This document shows, piece by piece, positions 20,830 through 28,619 of a DNA stretch of 28,619 bases. The notes under the pieces were generated by a model. The model was not told where the DNA came from, made no database searches, and saw nothing but the letters and a program-made list of their open reading frames with translations. The stretch covers positions 1 through 28,619 of the forward strand of contig FTLJ01000197.1 in NCBI GenBank assembly GCA_900155495.1, given 5' to 3'. Position numbers and translations under genes: made by a program. Within the stretch, counting starts at the first letter, position 1. Each line of letters opens with the position of its first letter. This DNA comes from Porogramme epimiltina (Eukaryota; Basidiomycota; Agaricomycetes; Polyporales; Polyporaceae).

Positions 20830-21364
20830 GCAAAGATGGCTGGGCCAGCGCTGACGTCATCGCTACAGGGGCCAATATGGATGTGACTTGGCTGGCCTCA
20901 GCGGACTCAGCCAGCTGCCGACGAGCTGCGCTGGGCCCCAGGGAGGCTCATAGGCGTGTGCAAGTCTTTATCAGCGTCCTTGAATGGGGGGATGGTCCTC
21001 GGTGGACGTCGGTGTCGTCCAGCGGTGTTCGGTTGGGGTGTTCGGCGCACTGTGCCAGTGGCATCCGTCGGTGGCCGTGGTTACCCAGTGCTTGGGGCCC
21101 TGCGTCACTACTATCTCCTCCTCTAGAGATCACGTCATTGGGATGGCTCTTATGAGCGTATCGCTAGGCAGCAGCGTTACCACTGTCTTCCTATTTGCGT
21201 ACAAGACCGAGAGCGCGATGACATTTCGACGCACGTCTGGCATGGAGTTTATGTGCGATAGTCACTATATGCTACCCTACAGAAGGAGCTGCCGCCGTTA
21301 TACCAGCTAGCGTACACGAGAGTCAAGCAGCCAAGATCCTCGCCGTCGGAAATACACGTATGCC
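20830..21364 (+). pseudogene. 7TM relic associated with dispersed block 3
   Basis: The stretch 21110-21215 encodes a diverged exon 5 (GMALMSVSLGSSVTTVFLFAYKTE), equivalent to the sequence at 1340-1425 and 14320-14400; the splice donor after the YKT codons is lost. At 21305-21350 the exon 6 equivalent survives as AAKILAV in another frame, then the sequence jumps to the dispersed block. Upstream similarity to 14120-14290 is visible over 20940-21110. Confidence 0.5.
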
Positions 21365-21860
21365 ATCCCTCGGTAGAACTCGCACGCGCAACTTTGATGA
21401 CGACATGCGGAGTGCAGGTGGAATAGATGGATACGAAGGGGAGGCCATACTACGGACGAACGTGGCGTGTGGGAGACGGTAAAGAGTACCAAGCTAGGAA
21501 ACTCGCCTGTATGCACTAGCTACATCGAGAGGGAGGAACGCTTGAGGGCCAGGGTCTCAGGACGATGGACCGAAATTTTCAGCAGATACGAACGCGGTGC
21601 CATTTGGGATACTTCTAACAGCCTTGGGGGAAGAGGGTTGAGTGAGGAGACAGCTTGGCACGGGAAGGGCAGAGAGAGCAAGACGGCGAGGGCGGAGTGG
21701 CGAAGGCGAAGGCGAAGGCGAAGGCGAAGGCGAAGGCGAAGGCGAGAGGCGGGCGAGCATTGAGCGTCGTGCAAACGTCCGCCGGGTAATCGGCAAGGTG
21801 TAAGCCGGGGTCTAGAACGGCCCCTCCGCGGTCACGGGGATTTCACGTGTGATGTCCCTT
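21365..21860. repeat. Dispersed block, copy 3 of 3
   Basis: This copy has CTCGGTAGAACTCGCA near 21370, GAGTGCAGGTGGAATAGATG near 21410, the purine-rich hexamer tract at 21699-21746, GGGTCTAGAACGGCC near 21808 and a TTTCACGTG end. It is collinear with 2366-2830 and 14557-15030. Confidence 0.7.
21699..21740. repeat. Hexanucleotide microsatellite, seven units of GGCGAA
   Basis: Seven perfect units are followed by GGCGAG. The other two block copies carry only imperfect units at the same place (near 2675-2705 and 14895-14920), so this tract expanded after duplication. Confidence 0.85.
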
Positions 21861-23480
21861 CCAAGGCGCCGACCCCATCGTCCGGCGCTAACTTGCCCCA
21901 AGGGTGTAGCGCCGTGTAATCCTCCGAGGCGGCACCCGTTTCACTCTTCGTCTACCGTACTAGCCGCTCTTCCTCACCCGCCACTCCACTCATCGATCGT
22001 GATGCCTAGACCAAACACCTACGAGAGTCTCTCAGCTGACCTGTCCACCCTCCACCCTCCTTTGTCTGTACTCTGTAATCAATATCTTTAATCGTAAGCC
22101 TGTCACGGCGGCCCTAAGTGCCCAGCCACGCATCTATTGTGATTCCTCCTCTCATGTACTCTCTATTCGCACCTATTCACATAGAAATTCACGCCCCATG
22201 GGTGTGGTGACCTCGAAGCTCCTGAACTAGAATGCTAGATCAAGGTGGGAATATCAAGAACATTCCTAGTTACGAAGTGCGTTCATTGATGTCGACGTCT
22301 TCCTCCGCGCCGTCATTGTACATGTCGATGACCCACGCGTCCTGCGCGATCCCTGCAGCTCGCGGACACGGTTCCCTGCCCCCGACCAGGCCCGGGGCTC
22401 GGCATGCCGTCAGTGGGTATAATCTGCTTCGAAGCTGTACGTTCAGGCCTCAGCTTTCCCTCGCTGTCCCATTCACGCTAACCCCTCGGGCATCCTTCGT
22501 CGACGTCGTGGCGTCTTGCTACAGATCCGTCGCTGATCAAACTTGGTGAAGGACATTCGGAGTGTGTTTTTGTCCGCAACGGCATGTCATTGACGTCCCT
22601 ATGACAGGACCTATTAAACACAACGCCTCGATACGCTGTTTTCATCACTCATTGCTTGTTTATTGTAGATGAAGGCTGCGACGTCCTCTTCAAAGTAGCA
22701 CGATCTATGCTCCATCGCTATGTTCACCTCCCTTCACGTCGTCGTCCACCACGAGCGGCACGTCCCGCTGTCACATCATTCACCAATGCCTATGGGGTAC
22801 AAATTAATCAAGACTTTCGCTTGTTACGTCGCACTCGTGGTCTCTACACGGAGTCAATTCCCGAAGCACAGAAGCACAGATCAACGGAACCCGAAGTAAG
22901 CACCCAGCCACTTCCTCCGTGGTACGTCCTCCGCCGGCGATGCTGTTTCGACGCCCACCCACAGAGACTCCCCACTACGGGACCTGCTCAACTGAAGTTT
23001 TCGTGAATCTTCGGACGAGGTATGTCTATACGATTCTACCAGTGGCGTACGGCTGTGAGTGTGCCCAGGTCGCTAAAGAGATACCCCGTTGATCTCGAGA
23101 TTCTAGCGCCATGAGCCCAAGGAATTGGCTGAATACTGACGTTTTAAAGCACCTCTCCTCGCGTCACTATGTCAATCTCTCCTCGGTGGAAAGGGGTACT
23201 CACACCGTGAGATGTCGTGCACACTTGCGCATGGCACGTCCAGTGCTTTGCCTGTTCATGTGAGCTTCAACCGTGGAACTGATAAGCTAAGTTGCGCCCT
23301 CTAGATGTCATCGGGCGGAAGGCAGCTACGAATGTAGTGTAGCACGGCTACAGACGATGAAAAGAGCTTCACCGCATTGGAGCAGTAGGATTGGATCCAA
23401 ACGAGGGCTGAGTGTCGCCTCTTGTGCACCACGGTCCCATATATATACCAGTTCTGGTCGGCAGGTGGGAATTTGATTAC
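21861..23480. other. Region without a supported gene
   Basis: Open frames at 22232-22549 and 22656-23006 (+) have no recognised motif. Locally protein-like pieces such as GEGHSECVFVRNGMSLTSL (about 22545-22600) sit next to a good acceptor (TTATTGTAG at about 22668), so a decayed gene is possible. I could not connect the frames. Confidence 0.3.
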
Positions 23481-23639
23481 ATTGTCGATTTTTTCAATTC
23501 ACACCATCGCTCAAAGCTTACTCCGCCGTGCGACTTCATTACACTTCCCCCTATTAGTCTCCTACATACGCTGTATTCCTGGTGCTACCTTCATACGGCT
23601 TTTATTACACTATTCTGCTCATAGGCTGTATCTGTAGAG

Positions 23640-23845
23640 GGGCGGGATAAATGCGGCCATTGGTTTTTACATCCACATTTCAGCGCTGGACAAAGGCTAA
23701 ACGTTACCTACTGATGGGAATTGTCATCCTCTTATGGTGCTTTATATTCATTCATGGGCGTGAAGAAAGGAGCACAAATATTGCTGGGAAAAAAATCCTC
23801 ACAACGTATACAAAGCAGCCTGAATCGTCGCTGTACTTCTACATA
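23640..23845 (-). repeat. Duplicated 3' flank of the F-box/WD40 genes, copy 3
   Basis: This segment and the sequence to its left (from about 23480) resemble 24325-24658. Shared pieces include GCTTACTCCG, TATTACACTATTC, TGCGGCCA, CTCTTATGGTG and GGAGCA(C/T)AAATATTGCTG. It is the downstream flank of the truncated copy at 23846-24317. Confidence 0.65.
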
Positions 23846-24317
23846 TCACAAGTCTATAACGCGAAAAATATCTAATTCTTTGTACACGCTGCCCACCACT
23901 AACACCTTTCCGTCCCGTGAAAACTGCCAGAAGCCATCATCACATTCCTTCCTTTCCGATGCGATACACTCACCATTCACCACCCTCAAGACCCGCAACA
24001 CGTTGTCCGAGTACTCCACCGCCACATATCGACCGTCTTGTGAGAAGGAAACCTTCCGGATGCACCCCAGGTACGGGGATAGCCTGCCAACCGACCACAG
24101 CAACGCTCCGTTGTTCGCGTCCGACACGTTCACAATCCGTTGTCCGTGTAATTCCTTCGCCCAGCATACCCGATGGCCGCTGGGAGACAGTTGAGTAAAA
24201 TCCTTGTCGAGGTTATGCACGGGTCTTCCAACGAAATCGACGAGATAAGTGTTGTGGAGGACTCTTCCCGTACGAAAGTCGCATTTTTGAATGACACAAC
24301 AATGACAAGATTCCCTT
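23846..24317 (-). pseudogene. Truncated F-box/WD40-like copy (C-terminal propeller fragment only)
   Basis: The frame corresponds to the last 155 or so residues of the intact F-box/WD40 genes: FRTGRVLHNTYLVDFVG, HRVCWAKELHGQRIVNVSDA, ALLWSVGRLSPYLG and VLVVGSVYKELDIFRVIDL, then a stop at 23846. Similarity stops near 24317, where the sequence switches directly to the 3' flank of the next copy (from about 24325). The F-box, the middle region and the first propeller blades are absent, and no start for a functional protein is evident. The reading frame has no stop, so truncation is either recent or the fragment is still transcribed. Confidence 0.8.
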
Positions 24318-24324
24318 TCGCATT

Positions 24325-24658
24325 ATCGCTGAAGGCTTACTCCGTCCTGTGAATCCTTCATCTACCCTTTCACTATAAGCCTTCTATATGCGTTATACTC
24401 CTCGTGTTGGCTGTTATTACACTATTCAGTTCACTATATGCTGTAGAGGGAATGTATGTATGCGGCCACCGGTTACAACATCCGCATTCCAGCGCCGGAA
24501 TAAGGCAAGACATTGCCTACTGCAGGCATTGCAGGCGTCCTCTTATGGTGTGTCCTATTAATTCATGAGTGTGAACAAAGGAGCATAAATATTGCTGAGA
24601 GCAAGGATTCCTCGTAATATATATAAAGCGACCTGAATCATCGCTTTACTTGTACATA
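24325..24658 (-). repeat. Duplicated 3' flank of the F-box/WD40 genes, copy 2
   Basis: This region is downstream of the stop at 24659 and collinear with 23480-23845 and, more distantly, 15053-15284. It separates the truncated copy from the intact copy and marks the tandem-duplication junction. Confidence 0.65.
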
Positions 24659-27067
24659 TCACAACTCTAGATATATAACGCGAAAAGTATCCAATACGGC
24701 TCCGTAGACGCTGCACACCACTAACACCTTCCCGTCCTGTGAGATCTGCCAGCGTCCACTCTCATCATCCCCCGCATTTTCCGACATAACGCACTCACCA
24801 TTCACCGCCCTCAAGACCCGCAATATTCCATCCGCATACTCCCCCATCACGTATTGACGGTTTTGTGCGAAGGAAATCTTACAGACGTGCCCCAGATACG
24901 GGGATAGACTGCCAACCGACCACAGCAATGCTCCGTTATCCGCGTCCGACATGTTCACAATTTGATTTCCCCGGATTCCTTTCGCCCAACATACCCGATG
25001 GCCATCGGGAGACAGTCGAGTCAAATCCCGGTCGAGTTCACGGACAGGGCTCCCGGCAGAGTCGATGAGATAGGTGCTGTGGAGGAGTCTTCCAGTTTGA
25101 AAATCCCATTTTTGAATGGCACCACAACGACAAGCGGCCACAATCGACGTTTCGCCTTCCGTAAATTCCACGGCAACTCGGTAGTGGATGTCGTGGTCCT
25201 CATGATGTGGAAGAACGGCGCGCAAGGTCCACGTTGCCGTGTCCCACACGGAAACTTCGTAGTCCCACCCGGAACCGTTGTGTCCCAAGAGCCACTTTTC
25301 ATCAAGTGACACGCGTACGATGCTTCGGAAGACTTCGGAGTAGTGTACTTCTGTCAGAGTGATGGCATGGTGGTAGGTATGAACGAGAGCAAAACTCTGC
25401 ATATCCCAGACAAGCCAGGTCCCGCGATCCGTCCATGCGAAGAGGATATTATTGCTGACATTTGTATCCCAGTGTGACTTTTCATCTCCATTGTGTTCTG
25501 CGAGGAGAGCCACACAGACTCCACGGGAGTGGTCCCATACCACAAAATGTTGCTCCCTGATCAATACGATGTAGTTCTCATGTCCGCCCGGTGACAGAAT
25601 AAACAGCAGTGGCTGCTCAGCCTTGATCTTGGACAATATGGTTCTTGTCCGCGAGTCCCACACGGCGACTAACCCCACCGAAGAATACAAGGACCCAGCA
25701 ACGAATTTCCCGCTGGGTGACACAATAACGCCATACATATAGTTTTCCTTGTCTGTATCTTCTGTGTGTCAAGGGGTTCAGCACTGGACCATGGATGTGC
25801 ACATAGTCGAGCTAGAACTTACTTACCCGATACGGTGAAATGGGTCTTCAAACGTCCGGTGCGATGGAGCTCAGGGAACTGAGCTCGGAAGAGGTTATTT
25901 ATTTGATCTACGAATCGTTTTTGTATACCATCCCAGGCTTTGAGGATGAGGGAGGTGAGGATTCCTTCATCACGTTGCTGATCACCGAGAATACGATCTA
26001 TTTTGCGGTAGAGAGCGCAACACTCTTCTCTAGATATCTCTGTCATATGTTGTGTGATTCTTTGACTATCTTGGAAACTAAACGGAGAGTCGAATACAAG
26101 AGTGATGTTGTGCAGAGGCGGCCATGGCTTTCTGTGTGTGAGGAGCTTGACCACAGTTGCCAGAGAGCCAACAATAGAACGGCATTCAAGGCGAAGAGAC
26201 AGAGAATGAAGCAAGGGAAAGTTTGAAAGATCAAGAATGAGGCCGTCTACAGAGAGTAATATGAGTAGCCAGTACTCCAAATACCGGTAGATCTCCAGAC
26301 TGACCACTGTCGTAGATCCGATCCTGTAGCTGTAATTGGATGCACTCCAAGCTGTGACGGAGGCTATGCGCAATATATGGCTGGCTTCTGGAGTTTATAC
26401 GTGCTTTCTGTTCGCCACGCGGGAAAACATCCTTCTCCTAGATTGTGGGTCAGCCCCGTACAGCATACGCCCTGATGACATGTACACGCACTGTGAGGCG
26501 AGGTCTGTGGCAGCTGGAAGCAATATCATACTTATCCTCGTGAAAGGACAAAGTTCTGAGAGAGGGGAAGCTATTGACGAGATGATGTACACGATTTATG
26601 AGCACGTCGATCCAGTCAAGGTGAAGGTGTACGATGTGCGGATAGCCCAGGGACAGGCACCGACGAGTGACGTTGTCGAGAGGGATGTTTCCGGATACAC
26701 TGAGTTTGATAGTACATGAGGGCATCGCTCGGAGTAGTACGAGGGCAAGGTGAAGCGGTGGTTTTTTCCTCTGCCCCGAGTTGCTATCGGGAGCGATAAC
26801 ATGGATAGCGCGAACGAGATACCGAAAGGATGGATTATTGCGGAACGTGGTCCGGAGAGTGTTGAATTCTGCCTTGCCTTCGATGTAAATTGATCGAAAG
26901 AGATGGAGTCTGCTGCGATGGATCCAGTCCTTGCATACCAGAGTACAGATGCAGAGCGTTCTGAGGTAGCGCGCCTCGTATATGGTACGGTAGTCCTTAT
27001 CTGCGTCCACACCGATGTGATCAATGACCAGAAGCCCAAGCTCTGCGGGAAGAGGCCGTTTGATCAT
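24659..27067 (-). CDS. F-box protein with C-terminal WD40-like beta-propeller, 4 exons, 740 aa
   Basis: Exons in transcript order are 27067-26492, 26437-26305, 26246-25827 and 25752-24659. Introns are 54, 58 and 74 nt in phases 0, 1, 1; the first is exactly as long as its counterpart at 17117-17064. The middle donor is GTCAGT, weaker than GTAAGT in the paralogue, and retention of this 58-nt intron would break the frame. Residues 6-60 are the F-box (LPAELGLLVIDHI, LCICTLVCKDW, LHLFRSIYI). A leucine-rich middle follows (LSNFPLLHSLSLRL; ECCALYRKID), and from residue 377 a WD40-like propeller (VAVWDSRT, VVWDHSRG, LVWDMQS, SVWDTAT, LLWSVGS). It is inferred to be an SCF substrate receptor, target unknown. 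An alternative ATG at 27205 is in frame and would add 46 residues; I prefer 27067 because the paralogue cannot use the upper one. Confidence 0.87.
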
Positions 27068-27225
27068 GTTGTGAGACGTTGTAGGAGCAGAAGGATGATT
27101 TGTTGGAAGAGGACAATGGTGGTGTTGGAGGGGAACGGCTGGAGGCTGTGAGCGGAGCTCCTCTCCTTGAAATCCACATATACGTCGGGAAGTTCCGTGC
27201 CTCATGACTCGGCGCCAAACAGATC
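27068..27225 (-). promoter_or_regulatory. Conserved 5' leader shared by the two F-box genes
   Basis: The segment 27160-27215 is nearly the same as 17820-17885, including ATG AGG CAC GGA at 27205, then diverges toward the start codon. This is likely 5' UTR carried along by the duplication. The similarity fades above about 27225, which marks the 5' edge of the duplicated unit. Confidence 0.45.
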
Positions 27226-28619
27226 CCTCATAGTCACTATCAGACCAGATCGAAAGGGTAACATAAATGATTACTAGGCATCGAGCTGGCTAGATGATGG
27301 GCTGTGGGCACCACAAACACAGTCTCATTATGTAGGAAGTAAAGTAGTACGTATACACCGGCGTGTATGCTGTGGGTACTGCAGGAAGCCGAGAAAGCTG
27401 GACAGTGTAGAGCTAATCTCTATACGCCGGGGGTAAGAGCTCGTACTCCCCGGGGGTCACGTCGAGCGACTTCTCCGCATTCGTTCACATTCCCCCGTAG
27501 TTCACCCGCAGCGGGATGGGTCACGAGCTGTGGCTGGATGCTAGCAGACGGTATGCTTGTTATCCTAGTTGAGAATCATTTGAACAGTGGAGAGCTGGAA
27601 AGAGAGGCGGAACTCGAGAACTTGAAAACCCTTTCGTGGGTGGTGAGAGATTTGTGCATGGAAGGCAGGCACAAAACGAAACGGAAACTTGACGAAGGGA
27701 CCAATACGCGGGACATCTGAGGGCGGGCTGCTGGCTGTGATCTGTTAAGACTACGGCGCATATATAACCCGCGCGAATGAGAGGGGGCTTTGCACACACC
27801 GTGCGCGGGTTCCTGCACACCGTGGAGTTCGCTGATGGTCCAGGGCGAAGCAGCTTTCTCCCCATACTTCGCCGATGACAGGGGGTCTCACGCGCGCCGC
27901 GGATGCCCACGGCTCAGAAGCACCACATGAGGCCTCGCAAGGGATCAAGAGGACATCCTGGACGAGGGCACGCGTATCACAGCTTCCTGGCCAAGGTATC
28001 CGAGTCGCAGAACCGCCTCGTGTGAAGAGAGAGCAATACTAGAGTCTGATTCAAGGGGGGTCTTGGGCGCGAGATGCGTACGAGATACTGTGGTCGATGG
28101 CCACTGGCTTCCGAGTAGACGTCAACGGCCCAGGTGAGAAGACTCCGGGCGACTCGGACGACGGAGCAGGCCGGTGCCTCGAGGCCTGGACCGGGCTGTG
28201 AAATGACGTCATCAATATAAGCGCCAATGTGGACGGTGCTCTAGAGCCGCCAGCAGTGACGCCGGCCGTTCCAGCGCGCGCAACGGTTCCACCGGATCCT
28301 TCCTTGATCTGATACCGCCATCATCCACTTAGGCGCCCGTCGCCCCTCCCCTCCCCTTCCTTCCCCCCTACCCTCCCGTCGTCGTCACCAAACTGGGCGG
28401 CGCGGAGGTGCTGAGGCGTTCGGGTCCCGGACATCTCGGTGCGTGGTGCCTCCGCCCGTATACGCAGCTCTGGCCGGAGTCGGGTTGGATCACCCGCTCT
28501 GGGGGTGGTCCTCGGTGGCCGCCCTCCACTTCCATTCCGGTGGCACTTCGGTGTCGCCCCTCTTCCCAGGGGCTTGTTGGAGCGCGACGACCCCACGGAG
28601 CCAGGTGAGTCGCCTTTTC
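27226..28619. other. Region without a supported gene; fragment of the 7TM-relic flank near 28200
   Basis: Open frames (for example 27367-27720, +) show no motif. The stretch 28190-28240 contains TGACGTCATC followed by GCCAATGTGGACG, resembling 20850-20885, and 28500-28530 resembles 20990-21015 (GTGGTCCTCGGTGG). This may be the start of a fourth copy of the 7TM-relic unit that runs off the window. A GTGAGT donor-like site sits at the right edge. Confidence 0.3.

Noticed and set aside
27367..27720. 117-codon plus-strand open frame
   Set aside because: No motif, no splice signals and no similarity to the window's families; treated as chance.
1..28619. LTR retrotransposon or reverse-transcriptase fragments
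   Set aside because: I looked for YADD-type, integrase and gag zinc-knuckle motifs in the translated frames and for long terminal direct repeats, and saw none.

Overview
The window looks like accessory, repeat-rich DNA from a filamentous basidiomycete, most likely an Agaricomycete. The signs are 49-76 nt GT-AG introns that I could place by eye and whose phases all agree, an F-box/beta-propeller family of a basidiomycete kind, and a multi-exon seven-transmembrane (7TM) family with the fungal-type motifs AY[KR]AW, ESG-[IL]-[VI]-Y and Y-P-[TV]-L-[IV]. There are no bacterial-type operons, tRNAs, rRNAs or CRISPR arrays.

Layout. 1-1190: palindrome-rich transposon relic with 31-bp inverted repeats and a nested foldback element. 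1193-2040 (+): 7TM gene copy whose 5' exons are missing exactly where the transposon relic ends. 2366-2830: first copy of a three-copy dispersed block. 4009-5601 (+): intact eight-exon 7TM gene (388 aa). 7060-7330: copy 1 of a decayed minus-strand spliced gene, called here the D family. 7880-8322 (+): 7TM relic. 8458-10130 (-): second intact eight-exon 7TM gene (412 aa). 12620-12920: D copy 2. 14120-15030: 7TM relic plus second dispersed block. 15285-17729 (-): intact four-exon F-box/WD40-like gene (755 aa). 17.9-20.3 kb: GC-rich, decayed coding-like sequence. 20390-20680: D copy 3. 20830-21860: 7TM relic plus third dispersed block, with a hexanucleotide microsatellite. 23846-24317 (-): truncated third F-box/WD40 copy. 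24659-27067 (-): second intact F-box/WD40-like gene (740 aa). The rest has no gene I can support.

The window is mostly the product of repeated local duplication and decay. Two families (7TM membrane proteins and F-box/WD40-like putative SCF substrate receptors) are each present as two apparently functional genes plus relics. At least three times a minus-strand D-family relic lies just left of a plus-strand 7TM relic, so the duplicated unit may once have been a divergent gene pair. Spliced models were built by hand; exon boundaries rest on GT-AG signals, preserved reading frame and agreement between paralogues. No homology search was possible, so family names come from recognised motifs and the 7TM function is unknown.
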